Assembly (NCBI GenBank): GCA_964421595.1
Contig: CAYQXY010000021.1
Location: 1-64,000, forward strand
Source: PXAP01 sp964421595
Lineage (GTDB): Bacteria; Bacteroidota; Bacteroidia; Bacteroidales; PUMT01
Length of the DNA: 64,000 nucleotides
Direction of reading: 5' to 3'
Shown piece after piece: positions 52,871-61,839 of the stretch (position 1 is its first letter; each line of letters begins with the position of its first letter). The notes below the pieces were generated by a model. It had not been told where the DNA came from and ran no database searches. It was given only the letters and a program-made list of their open reading frames with translations. Made by a program: the position numbers and the translations under genes.

Positions 52871-54112
52871 TTATTCGAACATCTGTTTAACTTTCAGGAT
52901 TGCTTCGCATAAACGATCAATCTCCTCGTGTGTATTGTAAAATGAAAGCGAAGCCCTTATTGTCCCTCTAATGCCGAACCGCTCCATAACCGGCTGGGCA
53001 CAATGATTGCCGGTACGGACGGCTATACCATACTTATCAATAATCATACCAGCGTCGTAGGGATGGATATCTTCGAGTAAAAAAGACAAAACGCTGATCT
53101 TGTGTTCCGCCTGTCCGTACAAGTGCAACCTGTCTATCTCCCGGAGTCTCATGGTGCCATATTCAAGCAGGTCTTTTTCGTACACTGCAATCTCTTCAAG
53201 TCCTGTCTCTTCCAGGTAGTTAAGCGCAGCAGCCATCCCTATGGCCCCTACATAATTAGGTGTGCCTGCCTCAAATTTAAAGGGAAGACGATTGAATGTG
53301 GTCTTTTCAAAACTGACCTTGTCAACCATCTCACCACCTGTCTGGTAAGGAGGAATCTCCTCAAGGAACTTCTCCTTCCCATACAGCACCCCTATTCCAG
53401 TCGGACCATACATTTTATGCCCGGAAAAAGCATAAAAATCAGCATCTATCTCCCGGACATCAACCTTCTCGTGCTGAACGGCCTGAGCCCCGTCAACAAG
53501 CACCGGCACTCCGCTGCGGTGGGCAATATCAATAATTTCCTTCACGGGATTTTTGGTGCCGATAGAATTTGCAACATGGGTAACAGAAACAATCCTGGTT
53601 TTCGGAGAAATAAGCTTTTCAAATTCACCAATCATCAACTCACCGTTATCACTCATCGGTATAATTTTCAGGATCGCCGATTTTCGCTCGCACAACATTT
53701 GCCAGGGAATAATATTGGCATGATGCTCCATGGCAGAAATTATTATCTCATCTCCCTTATGTACATATTTTTCGCCAAAGCTAAATGCTACCAGGTTAAT
53801 CGATGCTGTAGTGCCAGCTGTAAAAATGATCTCATGATCGTGCCGGGCATTTATGTACCTGCGAACGGTTTCCCGGGCCTGCTCGAACTGGTTTGTTGTC
53901 AGGTCACTAAGAAAATGTACTCCCCGGTGTATATTGCTGTTGGTCTCACGGTAAACTGCATCCATACATTCCATAACGGCTGCAGGCTTTTGAGTAGTGG
54001 CAGCATTGTCAAAATAAACAAAAGGTTTATTATGCACCTTTCGGTGAAGTATAGGAAAATCACTTCTGACCTTATCTATATTGAATTTAAGTGTAACAGG
54101 ATTTTTATCCAT
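52871..54112 (-). CDS. sufS: Cysteine desulfurase SufS
   Basis: This group II cysteine desulfurase removes sulfur from cysteine. The PLP lysine is Lys233 in SGHKMYGPTG and the persulfide cysteine is Cys371 in RTGNHCAQPV; other blocks are FDNAATTQKP and NIHRGVHFLS. From the ATG at 54112 it has 413 residues; six codons upstream would require TTG. Only 18 bases separate it from sufD, and sufE follows after 15 bases. A 338-codon antisense frame on the other strand is a shadow. Confidence 0.95.
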   Translation of the reverse strand: MDKNPVTLKFNIDKVRSDFPILHRKVHNKPFVYFDNAATTQKPAAVMECMDAVYRETNSNIHRGVHFLSDLTTNQFEQARETVRRYINARHDHEIIFTAGTTASINLVAFSFGEKYVHKGDEIIISAMEHHANIIPWQMLCERKSAILKIIPMSDNGELMIGEFEKLISPKTRIVSVTHVANSIGTKNPVKEIIDIAHRSGVPVLVDGAQAVQHEKVDVREIDADFYAFSGHKMYGPTGIGVLYGKEKFLEEIPPYQTGGEMVDKVSFEKTTFNRLPFKFEAGTPNYVGAIGMAAALNYLEETGLEEIAVYEKDLLEYGTMRLREIDRLHLYGQAEHKISVLSFLLEDIHPYDAGMIIDKYGIAVRTGNHCAQPVMERFGIRGTIRASLSFYNTHEEIDRLCEAILKVKQMFE

Positions 54113-54130
54113 ATATAGTTTATATAACAA

Positions 54131-55501
54131 TTATCCGCAATGCATGGCACAATTATTACACCTGCTGAGTTCACCACGCAATCGTTTATTGACCAGATCG
54201 TCTATCCTGTCTCGCAGGCTCTCCACCTTGATCTGTCCAATTACCTCATGAGCGAAGGCAAACATCAGCATCAGTCTTGCTTCACGCTGATCGATACCCC
54301 TTGATCTCATATAAAAAAGTGCATTCTCATCAATCTGGCCCATTGTCGAACCATGACTGCATTTTACATCATCTGCATAGATCTCAAGCTGCGGGCGGGA
54401 ATACATACGTGCATCGTCGGTGAGAAGTACGTTGTTATTCGACTGGTATGCATTTGTTTTCTGAGCATCCCTGCGGACAAGGATGCGGCCGTTAAATGAC
54501 CCGGAGGAAAAATCATCCAAAACACCTTTGTACAGCTGATTGCTAAAACAATTCGGACTGGCATGGTCAATATATACATAATTATCGATATGCTGCCCCT
54601 TGTCAGCCAACGTCAGTCCAATACTGTGATTCTCACAATTCTCGCCATTGAGCCTGACAAATACATTGTTTCTGATAAATCCACCATGTAGTGAAATTAT
54701 ATTAGATGCCAGATTTGATTTCTCCTCCTGAAAAGAGAAAGAGTGAGTGATCTGGGAGGAACCGTTATGCTCGTTCTGGATCCTTGTTATATTGACAACC
54801 GACCTCTTTCCGGCATAAACTTCATTAACGGAATTTGTCAGGAACCGGTGTGCCGAAAGGCTATGGTCGCATATTACAATATTTGACTCAGCATCTTCTT
54901 CAGTAATGAACAGATTCCTGTGCTGGGCCATATGCCCCACGTCACCAATCATAATGTTAACGATCTGGATTGGCTTTTCCATTCGCTGGCCTTTTGGCAC
55001 ATAAATAAATATGCCGTCCTGTGCAAATGCGGTATTTAAAGCAACAAGTCCGTCTTTTGATGTATCAGCATATTTTCCGTAATGCCTTTCTACAATTTCG
55101 GGATACTCCTTTGCCGCTCTGACCAGACTGCCGGTTATTATCCCTCCGGGCAATTTATTAAGTTGCTGGTGACCATTGTTATAATAATGGCCGTTTACAA
55201 GCAACAGTAAATTGGTGTCCAGGTCAGGAACATCACAATGGAAAATCTCCTTTACTTTAAAATTGATTTTTTGTTCTCCAAACCGCTTTTCCAGTTTTGT
55301 ACTGAATACTCCCTGTATATCGGCATAACGGTATTCCTCTCCGCTCTTTGCGGGGAACCCCAGCTGGCCGAACATTCTGGCAGCAGCGTCCCTGTGAACA
55401 TTCATCAGGGGTGCGGAATTTGCCGCTATTTCATTAGCATTGTCCCTGTATAAATTCTGGAATTCATCCACTAATGAAATATTTTCTGTTATTATACTCA
55501 T
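54131..55501 (-). CDS. sufD: Fe-S assembly protein SufD
   Basis: SufD is a SufB paralog that forms the SufBC2D scaffold. The 456-residue protein shows SufD features: the AARMFGQLGFPAKSGEEYRY start region, VPKGQRMEKPIQIVNI near residue 170, and the C-terminal beta-helix part with CSHGSTMGQIDENALFYMRSRG and the final LSRCNNCAMHCG with several Cys. It lies 22 bases after sufC in the operon. Confidence 0.94.
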   Translation of the reverse strand: MSIITENISLVDEFQNLYRDNANEIAANSAPLMNVHRDAAARMFGQLGFPAKSGEEYRYADIQGVFSTKLEKRFGEQKINFKVKEIFHCDVPDLDTNLLLLVNGHYYNNGHQQLNKLPGGIITGSLVRAAKEYPEIVERHYGKYADTSKDGLVALNTAFAQDGIFIYVPKGQRMEKPIQIVNIMIGDVGHMAQHRNLFITEEDAESNIVICDHSLSAHRFLTNSVNEVYAGKRSVVNITRIQNEHNGSSQITHSFSFQEEKSNLASNIISLHGGFIRNNVFVRLNGENCENHSIGLTLADKGQHIDNYVYIDHASPNCFSNQLYKGVLDDFSSGSFNGRILVRRDAQKTNAYQSNNNVLLTDDARMYSRPQLEIYADDVKCSHGSTMGQIDENALFYMRSRGIDQREARLMLMFAFAHEVIGQIKVESLRDRIDDLVNKRLRGELSRCNNCAMHCG

Positions 55502-55523
55502 TATATTATCCCTTCAATAATAA

Positions 55524-56279
55524 TCAAAAGTTAACCTCCTCATTGCGTACCCAGTCATAACCTTTGTCCTCAAGCAGAAGCGCAAGCTCCTTGCCACCCG
55601 ACCTGACTATACGACCTTTATAGAGAATATGCACAAAATCAGGAACTATATAATCAAGCAACCTCTGGTAATGGGTAATTATTATCGTTGCATTGTCGGG
55701 GGCTTTCAGGTTGTTAACCCCTTTTGAAACTACCCGCAGGGCATCTATATCCAGGCCCGAATCAGTTTCATCGAGTATTGCAAGTTTCGGTTCAAGCATC
55801 GCCATCTGGAAGATCTCATTCTTTTTCTTTTCACCACCGGAAAAGCCTTCATTGACCGATCTGTTGGTAAGTGATGAGTCAATTTCGACAAGTTCTTTTT
55901 TCTCCCTGAGCTTCTTGAGAAAGTCCGACGCACTTAATGGTTTTTCACCCCTGTGTTTACGCATTTCATTGATAGCGGTCTTCAAAAAATTCACCATGCT
56001 GACCCCCGGAATCTCAATTGGATACTGGAAACCAAGGAACAGTCCGTTTTTTGCACGTTCCTCGGGCGATTGTTCAAGCAGGTCTTCGCCCATATAAAGT
56101 ACCTCTCCCGAAGTAACCTCATAAATGTCCCTGCCGGCAAGAACTGCAGCAAGTGTACTTTTACCCGAACCATTAGGACCCATGATGGCGTGCACCTCAC
56201 CAGGTTTAACTTCAAGGTTTACCCCCTTTAAAATCTCTTCACCATTAATTGAAGCTCTTAATTCTTTAATAACTAGCAT
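55524..56279 (-). CDS. sufC: SUF ATPase SufC
   Basis: SufC is the ABC-type ATPase of the SufBC2D complex. The 251-residue protein has Walker A GPNGSGKSTLA, the Q-loop FLGFQYP, signature NEGFSGGEKKKNE and Walker B LAILDETDSGLDIDAL. It has no membrane domain, as expected for SufC. It follows sufB by 93 bases and precedes sufD by 22. Confidence 0.97.
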   Translation of the reverse strand: MLVIKELRASINGEEILKGVNLEVKPGEVHAIMGPNGSGKSTLAAVLAGRDIYEVTSGEVLYMGEDLLEQSPEERAKNGLFLGFQYPIEIPGVSMVNFLKTAINEMRKHRGEKPLSASDFLKKLREKKELVEIDSSLTNRSVNEGFSGGEKKKNEIFQMAMLEPKLAILDETDSGLDIDALRVVSKGVNNLKAPDNATIIITHYQRLLDYIVPDFVHILYKGRIVRSGGKELALLLEDKGYDWVRNEEVNF

Positions 56280-56372
56280 ATTTTTAGGAATTTAATACTT
56301 AGAAAAAATTAAAATTTAACAACCCGGGATTATATGAATAACCGGTATTTTATTTATACAAACCCGGAAATA

Positions 56373-57821
56373 TTACCCGACACTTCCTTCCAGACTTATC
56401 TGAAGCAGTTTTTGAGCTTCAACGGCAAACTCCATTGGAAGCTTGTTGAGTACCTCCTTGGCATATCCATTTACAATGAGGCCGATTGCGTCTTCTGTTG
56501 AAATCCCCCTCTGGTTGCAATAGAATATCTGATCTTCGCCAATCTTCGAAGTAGTTGCTTCATGTTCAATTACGGCCGATCTGTTATTAGCCTCAATATA
56601 AGGGAATGTATGGGCACCACACTTATCACCCAGTAACAGTGAGTCACACTGGCTGAAATTACGGGCATTTTCAGCTCCCCGTAGCACCTTTACCAGTCCG
56701 CGATAACTATTATCGCTATATCCCCCGCTTATACCCTTTGAAACAATTATGCTCTTGCTGTTTTTTCCAATATGTATCATCTTGGTGCCTGTATCAGCCT
56801 GTTGATGATTATTGGTTACGGCAACGGAATAAAATTCACCAGTTGTATTGTCCCCTTTTAGTATACAGCTCGGGTACTTCCAGGTGACTGCCGATCCGGT
56901 TTCAACCTGTGTCCACGATATTTTGGAATTGTCTCCCTTGCATATGCCTCTTTTAGTTACAAAATTATATATTCCACCTTTACCCTCCTTATTTCCGGGA
57001 TACCAGTTCTGTACGGTGGCATATTTAACTTCTGCACTTTCCATGGCAACTATCTCAACAATTGCAGCATGCAGTTGATTTTCATCCCGCATGGGTGCAG
57101 TACACCCTTCCAGATAACTTACATAACTCTTATCCTCTGCAACAATCAGAGTTCGTTCAAATTGACCTGTATTTGCTGCGTTTATCCTGAAATAAGTGGA
57201 AAGCTCCATTGGACAGCGAACTCCCCTGGGAATATAACAGAATGACCCGTCACTAAAAACAGCAGAGTTAAGCGCCGCAAAATAATTGTCGGTATAAGGT
57301 ACAACTGATCCCATATATTTCCTTACCAGATCAGGATGTTCTCTTACTGCTTCACTGAAAGAGCAAAAGATAATCCCCATTTCAGCAAGGTTCTCCTTAA
57401 AGGTAGTCTTGACAGAAATACTGTCCATTACAGCATCTACTGCAACACCTGAAAGATGCTTCTGTTCCTCAAGAGGAATACCGAGTTTATTGAATGTTTC
57501 GAGTAATTCAGGGTCTACTTCATCAAGGCTGTTGAGTTTAGCCTTCTGTCTTGGGGCGGAATAATATATCTGGTCCTGGTAATCTATTACAGGTATTTTA
57601 AGATGTGCCCACTCCGGCATTTCCATCGTAAGCCAATGTCGATAAGCCTTAAGACGGAATTCAAGCATAAACTCAGGTTCATCCTTCTTAGATGAGATGA
57701 GCCTGACAACATCTTCACTTAATCCCCTCGCTATTGAATCCGATTCAATGTCTGAGAAAAAGCCATACTTATAATCGCTGGTGGTTACATCATTTAGTAT
57801 CTGGTCTTGTTCTTTTTGCAT
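56373..57821 (-). CDS. sufB: Fe-S cluster scaffold SufB
   Basis: SufB is the main scaffold for cluster assembly. The 482-residue protein is of standard length with the blocks KLNSLDEVDPELLETFNKLG, FCYIPRGVRCPMELSTYFRI, SYLEGCTAPMRDENQLHAA (with a conserved cysteine) and QCDSLLLGDKCGAHTFPY. It is the first gene of the six-gene suf operon and is divergent from thiL. Its promoter region has a TAACTTTG box overlapped by an inverted repeat. Confidence 0.97.
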   Translation of the reverse strand: MQKEQDQILNDVTTSDYKYGFFSDIESDSIARGLSEDVVRLISSKKDEPEFMLEFRLKAYRHWLTMEMPEWAHLKIPVIDYQDQIYYSAPRQKAKLNSLDEVDPELLETFNKLGIPLEEQKHLSGVAVDAVMDSISVKTTFKENLAEMGIIFCSFSEAVREHPDLVRKYMGSVVPYTDNYFAALNSAVFSDGSFCYIPRGVRCPMELSTYFRINAANTGQFERTLIVAEDKSYVSYLEGCTAPMRDENQLHAAIVEIVAMESAEVKYATVQNWYPGNKEGKGGIYNFVTKRGICKGDNSKISWTQVETGSAVTWKYPSCILKGDNTTGEFYSVAVTNNHQQADTGTKMIHIGKNSKSIIVSKGISGGYSDNSYRGLVKVLRGAENARNFSQCDSLLLGDKCGAHTFPYIEANNRSAVIEHEATTSKIGEDQIFYCNQRGISTEDAIGLIVNGYAKEVLNKLPMEFAVEAQKLLQISLEGSVG

Positions 57822-57838
57822 GCCTGATTTTTATATAC

Positions 57839-57872
57839 TTGTTTAAAAAAACAAACTTCTTTAATAACTTTG
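57839..57872 (+). promoter_or_regulatory. Candidate promoter of thiL
   Basis: TTG (57839-57841) and TAACTTTG (57865-57872), 23 bases apart, fit the Bacteroidota promoter pattern. The leader to the thiL ATG would be about 115 bases. The same -7 octamer serves the divergent suf operon. Confidence 0.45.
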
Positions 57873-57933
57873 TAACTATTGTGTATTGTGATTATTGTGC
57901 AAATGATCACGCTATATTTAATCTAAATAAGTG

Positions 57934-57955
57934 CAAAGTTAGTAAAAAAACTAAC
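57934..57955 (-). promoter_or_regulatory. Candidate suf operon -7 box with overlapping inverted repeat
   Basis: Read on the minus strand, 57941-57934 is TAACTTTG, matching TAnnTTTG about 110 bases upstream of sufB. GTTAGT (57938-57943) and ACTAAC (57950-57955) form a 6-6-6 inverted repeat that overlaps this box, so a bound protein would block initiation. A TTG on the minus strand at 57970-57968 could be the -33 element. Confidence 0.45.
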
Positions 57956-57994
57956 AATTTTAAGTGGCAATTACTAAATGCGAAAATCAAAAAA

Positions 57995-59035
57995 ATGGGC
58001 AAAGAAGACAAGAAGGAAATTGAAAAGCTGGGAGAATTCGGACTTATCAGACATCTTACGGGTGATATAAGGCTCAACAACCCGGGAACTCTCCGGGGAA
58101 TAGGAGATGATGCAGCTGTACTGGACTACGGAAAAAATCTGGTAGTTGTCACCAGCGATATGCTGATGGAAGGTATTCATTTCAACCTGATGTATACCCC
58201 CATGAAGCATCTGGGATATAAGGCCGTAGTTGCTAATTTGTCTGACATTTACGCTATGAACGCCACCCCAAAACAGATTCTTGTCTCTATGGCTATCTCG
58301 GCTAAACTTGCCCTCTGGCAGATTGAAAATTTGTATGCCGGAATAAAGCTTGCATGCGATACATATAAAGTAGACATTGCAGGAGGAGACACTTCTACTT
58401 CCCTTACAGGACTGGCATTGAGCATTACAGCCATAGGGGAAGGCGTCAAAGAAAGATTGGTTTACAGGAGTGGTGCGAAAAAAAATGATCTGATTTGTGT
58501 AACAGGTGATCTGGGTGCTGCTTATCTCGGACTGCAACTACTCGAAAGGGAGAAAAAGATATTCCTTGAAAATCCTGAAGCACAGCCGGAACTTTCAGGT
58601 TATGATTATCTGCTGCAACGACAATTGAAACCTGAGCCAAGAGCCGATATCATTCAGTACTTCAAAGACAATAATGTGATGCCATCTGCAATGATAGATA
58701 TATCAGACGGACTGTCATCTGAAACCCTTCATATTTGTAATGAATCAAATACAGGTTGCAAGCTGTTTGCCGAACACATTCCTGTTGACCCTGAAACAGA
58801 AAAACTCGCTGCCGAATTCAACATTACGCCCCTTGTTGCAGCACTGAACGGGGGTGAGGATTATGAACTTCTATTTACAATATCTCCCGGAGAATATGTT
58901 AAGATCAAGAATAACCGGAAAATAAAAGCAATCGGGCATATTACCGATAAAGAGGACGGGTGCAATCTTATTACCCCTGACGGTACATTTATACCGCTGA
59001 AAGCCCAGGGCTGGAATTCCTTTCAGAGAATTTGA
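57995..59035 (+). CDS. thiL: Thiamine-monophosphate kinase
   Basis: ThiL phosphorylates thiamine monophosphate to the diphosphate cofactor. The 346-residue protein has the N-terminal GIGDDAAVL, SDMLMEGIHF and NLSDIYAMNATPKQIL, then the VDIAGGDTSTS metal/ATP site, DISDGLSSE and NGGEDYELLFTI. The open frame extends 87 codons upstream into the sufB promoter region and beyond, but the family begins near GEFGLIRHLTG, so the ATG at 57995 is the start. It is divergent from sufB and convergent with lpxA, with a repeat-rich gap after it. Confidence 0.95.
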   Translation: MGKEDKKEIEKLGEFGLIRHLTGDIRLNNPGTLRGIGDDAAVLDYGKNLVVVTSDMLMEGIHFNLMYTPMKHLGYKAVVANLSDIYAMNATPKQILVSMAISAKLALWQIENLYAGIKLACDTYKVDIAGGDTSTSLTGLALSITAIGEGVKERLVYRSGAKKNDLICVTGDLGAAYLGLQLLEREKKIFLENPEAQPELSGYDYLLQRQLKPEPRADIIQYFKDNNVMPSAMIDISDGLSSETLHICNESNTGCKLFAEHIPVDPETEKLAAEFNITPLVAALNGGEDYELLFTISPGEYVKIKNNRKIKAIGHITDKEDGCNLITPDGTFIPLKAQGWNSFQRI

Positions 59036-59080
59036 TTTTCAGACCATTACCGTAAGTGTAGCACTTTTTTGGTATACCGT
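59031..59080 (+). repeat. Imperfect direct repeat, copy 1
   Basis: Begins in the thiL stop codon with TTTGATTTTCAG and shares CCGTAAG, GCACTTTTTTGG and ACC with copy 2 at 59270-59319. It is about 50 bases long. Confidence 0.7.
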
Positions 59081-59220
59081 TAATTTTGTATGGAGGATAA
59101 TCTTTGATTCAGAAGTCATTTGAAGCGTCAAGTATTATTATGAAGCTTATTATTCCGAACATTGGAGTATTTTCGCCTCAGGAAAAGGGCGTTAAGAAAA
59201 TCAAAGTTTTTTCCGTTAAG

Positions 59221-59258
59221 AAAACCGTTCTGTTTGAGCGCAGCGAGTTAACGGTTTT
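59221..59258 (+). terminator. Hairpin with GAGCGCAGCGAG loop
   Basis: AAAACCGTT (59221-59229) pairs with AACGGTTTT (59250-59258), enclosing a 20-base loop containing TTTGAGCGCAGCGAG. T residues complete the stem and one more follows. It may terminate thiL transcription. Confidence 0.55.
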
Positions 59259-59269
59259 TAGGAAAAAGG

Positions 59270-59319
59270 TTTGATTTTTAGCCATTTTCCGTAAGCGCGG
59301 CACTTTTTTGGTTACCTTT
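59270..59319 (+). repeat. Imperfect direct repeat, copy 2
   Basis: TTTGATTTTTAG, CCGTAAG and GCACTTTTTTGG align with copy 1 at 59031-59080. It runs into the lpxA terminator. Confidence 0.7.
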
Positions 59320-59343
59320 TTTTTGCTGTAGAAAAAAAGGTAA
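59312..59343 (-). terminator. Hairpin at the lpxA 3 prime end
   Basis: TTACCTTTTTTT (59312-59323) pairs with AAAAAAAGGTAA (59332-59343) across a short loop, ending 2 bases from the lpxA stop codon. It is A/T-rich, so its strength as a terminator is uncertain. Confidence 0.5.
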
Positions 59344-59345
59344 AG

Positions 59346-60155
59346 TTAAAGGTCAATCTCCTCCTGATTATCGAGAAGCGAACCGTTTCCTTTAATAATT
59401 CCCCTGTTCGAGTTTTTCACAAAATCGACAATGGTTTCAAGTTCATTGCTCTGCGGAAAATCATTCAGCACCTTCTCTATTGCCTGAGAAGTATTCAGTC
59501 CTTTCTGGAACAGCACTTTCATTATATCCTGAATTGAAATAATCGTATCTCCGGAGAATCTCCTGCGGCGAAGCCCGATAACATTCACCCCGACATATTG
59601 CAACGGTTCACGGGAAGCACGAATATAGGGAGGAACATCCTTTCTTACCCTTGATGCCCCGCCAACCATGCTGTGTGCTCCGATCCGGCAAAACTGAAGT
59701 ACTGCAGTCATTCCTCCGATAATGGCAAAGTCACCTACTTCAACCTCACCTGCCAGGCCTACACTGTTCACAAGGATGCAATAATCACCTATTATACAAT
59801 CATGTGCAACATGAACATATGCCATCAGCATGCTGTTACTTCCGACAACTGTTTTTCCCTTTGCCGATGTGCCCCTGTTTAAAGTGACACACTCCCGTAT
59901 AATTGTGTTATCGCCTATTTCGGCAGTTGTTTTCTCTCCTCTAAATTTCAGGTCCTGGGGAATACCTGAAATTACTGCCCCGGGAAAGATCTTGCAGTTC
60001 TTTCCGATCCGGGCACCATCCATTATAGTAACATTAGGGCCAATCCATGTTCCGTCACCTATAACCACATCGGCTGATATCGTAGAGAAGGCTTCGACAG
60101 TTACATTATTTCCAATTTTAGCTTCAGGATGAATAACATTCATTGCTTGATTCAT
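59346..60155 (-). CDS. lpxA: UDP-N-acetylglucosamine acyltransferase
   Basis: LpxA starts lipid A synthesis by acylating UDP-GlcNAc at O3. The 269-residue protein has left-handed beta-helix hexapeptide repeats (IGNNVTVEAFSTISADVVIG), the catalytic His in YVHVAHDCIIGDYCILVN and the C-terminal helical domain starting GVNVIGLRRRRFS. Met1 or Met5 may be the start. It lies 56 bases after lpxC/fabZ, so the two are probably co-transcribed. Confidence 0.96.
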   Translation of the reverse strand: MNQAMNVIHPEAKIGNNVTVEAFSTISADVVIGDGTWIGPNVTIMDGARIGKNCKIFPGAVISGIPQDLKFRGEKTTAEIGDNTIIRECVTLNRGTSAKGKTVVGSNSMLMAYVHVAHDCIIGDYCILVNSVGLAGEVEVGDFAIIGGMTAVLQFCRIGAHSMVGGASRVRKDVPPYIRASREPLQYVGVNVIGLRRRRFSGDTIISIQDIMKVLFQKGLNTSQAIEKVLNDFPQSNELETIVDFVKNSNRGIIKGNGSLLDNQEEIDL

Positions 60156-60211
60156 TCTTATTACCAGAGTTTATCTATTAACAATTCAGTAATTTATGTT
60201 TAATTATCTGT

Positions 60212-61612
60212 TCAGGTATTTTTGGTTTTAACTATCTGGGCCATCATTTCCCCTTCCATAGCGATTTCATCTCCCACGAAAGCCTGTCCAAACATATATG
60301 CAATTCCCCTTCTGATCGGGGCGAGGTATTCCAGTTTAAATACAATCGTATCGCCGGGAACCACCTTACGCTTAAATTTAACCTTGTCTATTTTCAGAAA
60401 ATAAGTTGAATAGTTTTCAGGATCCTCTACAGAGGCAAGAACCAGTATGCCACCAACCTGAGCCATTGATTCAACCATAAGTACACCCGGCATAATTGGT
60501 TCACCAGGGAAGTGGCCTACAAAAAAGCCTTCGTTCATTGTCACATTTTTAACTCCTATAATTGTAGAGTCGGTCATTGCAACGATTTTGTCGACAAGCA
60601 GGAAGGGAGGTCTGTGAGGAAGCACCCCCATAACCTGGTTCACATTCATCAATGGTGTGGCTGACGGATCGTATGAGGGAAATATATTCTTAGTCTCTTC
60701 CTGCTTTATTATATTTTTGATCCTGAGGGCGAGCTGAGTATTGGCATGGTGGCCCGGACGGCTTGCAACGACTTTACCTTTTATCGGCCGTCCGATTAAT
60801 GAAAAATCACCAATTATATCCAGCAATTTGTGCCTGGCGGGTTCATTGGAAAAATACATATCCAGATTGTTCAGGACTCCTTCCGAATTTCTTTTTATCC
60901 TTGGTTTATTAAAGAGGTCTGCAATGCGGTCGAGCTCATCCTGGGGTACTTCATGCTCAAGTATTACAATTGCATTTTCCAGGTCACCCCCCTTAATCAG
61001 GTTATTTTTAAGCAGGAATTCCAGCTCGTGAAAAAACACAAAAGTCCTGCACGGAGCAATTTCATTTTCAAAATCCTGCAGTTTTGAAAGTGAAGCATAC
61101 TGATGCCCCAGCACCCGTGAATTATAATCAATCATAACATCCACCGAGAACTTATCATCAGGGTAGATCACAATATCTATGCCTTTTGCCTCATCATTAT
61201 AGACAATTTTTTCCTTTATCTCGTAATAATCTTTATTTTCATTCTGGTCCAGTATTCCCGCCTCTTTTATCGCTTTTACGATGAATTTTGAGCTGCCGTC
61301 AATGATTGGTACCTCAGGACCGTTAATCTCCAGTAGCATATTATCTATTTCCAGACCGTAAAGCGCTGCCATAACATGTTCTATTGTTCCTATCCGCACC
61401 CCGTTCTCTTCGATGGTTGTCCCGCGTGAAGTATCAGTAACATATTCTGCCCGGGCATGAACCAGGGGTTGATTTTCCAGGTCCATTCTTTTGAACACAT
61501 ATCCATGATTCACGGGTGCAGGCCTGAATGTAAGGTCTACCTGCAGACCCGTGTGAAGTCCTTTCCCGCTGAGTGTAACGGGCTTTATAATAGTTTTTTG
61601 CTTTTTAGTCAT
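60212..61612 (-). CDS. lpxC/fabZ: Bifunctional LpxC deacetylase / FabZ dehydratase
   Basis: One polypeptide carries the zinc deacetylase LpxC, the committed step of lipid A synthesis, and beta-hydroxyacyl-ACP dehydratase FabZ. From the ATG at 61612 it has 466 residues. LpxC has its zinc ligands in GTIEHVMAALYG and HKLLDIIGDF (residues about 75 and 230); FabZ begins near residue 325 with LPHRPPFLLVDKI and has the catalytic GHFPGEPIMPGVLMVESMAQ. This fusion is a hallmark of Bacteroidota. A longer frame beginning with TTG adds 23 unconserved residues and is not used. It follows lpxD by 227 bases. Confidence 0.96.
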   Translation of the reverse strand: MTKKQKTIIKPVTLSGKGLHTGLQVDLTFRPAPVNHGYVFKRMDLENQPLVHARAEYVTDTSRGTTIEENGVRIGTIEHVMAALYGLEIDNMLLEINGPEVPIIDGSSKFIVKAIKEAGILDQNENKDYYEIKEKIVYNDEAKGIDIVIYPDDKFSVDVMIDYNSRVLGHQYASLSKLQDFENEIAPCRTFVFFHELEFLLKNNLIKGGDLENAIVILEHEVPQDELDRIADLFNKPRIKRNSEGVLNNLDMYFSNEPARHKLLDIIGDFSLIGRPIKGKVVASRPGHHANTQLALRIKNIIKQEETKNIFPSYDPSATPLMNVNQVMGVLPHRPPFLLVDKIVAMTDSTIIGVKNVTMNEGFFVGHFPGEPIMPGVLMVESMAQVGGILVLASVEDPENYSTYFLKIDKVKFKRKVVPGDTIVFKLEYLAPIRRGIAYMFGQAFVGDEIAMEGEMMAQIVKTKNT

Positions 61613-61839
61613 TTTCTTGTTGGTTTGAATCGGAATAAAAACACCGCAATATACGAAATTCCCTAAACTCATCATTTTCAAAACTGATCTCTGAAAATTC
61701 TGAAGGGATTAACCGTAACATTATATTATTTAGCATGTTACCAATGGCAGCCCAAAGAAGTTACTCTGAAACGGTTTTGCTCACTTCCTCGATAAACTAA
61801 AGGCAGCAGGCATTTTCTTAAGAGGGACCCGATTTCAGA

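Larger units (their letters stand above)
59036..59345. other. thiL-lpxA gap with repeats and hairpins
   Basis: The gap has no gene. It holds the two direct repeats, a terminator-like hairpin (59221-59258) with the GAGCGCAGCGAG-type loop found widely in Bacteroidota, and the lpxA terminator (59312-59343). The structure suggests a composite intergenic element. Confidence 0.6.

Noticed and set aside
53102..54118. A 338-codon open frame on the plus strand antisense to sufS
   Set aside because: It is a reading-frame shadow of a well conserved gene. The product has no recognisable domain.
57734..57994. An 87-codon extension of thiL toward and into sufB
   Set aside because: The extension runs through the shared promoter region; homologues begin at the ATG at 57995.
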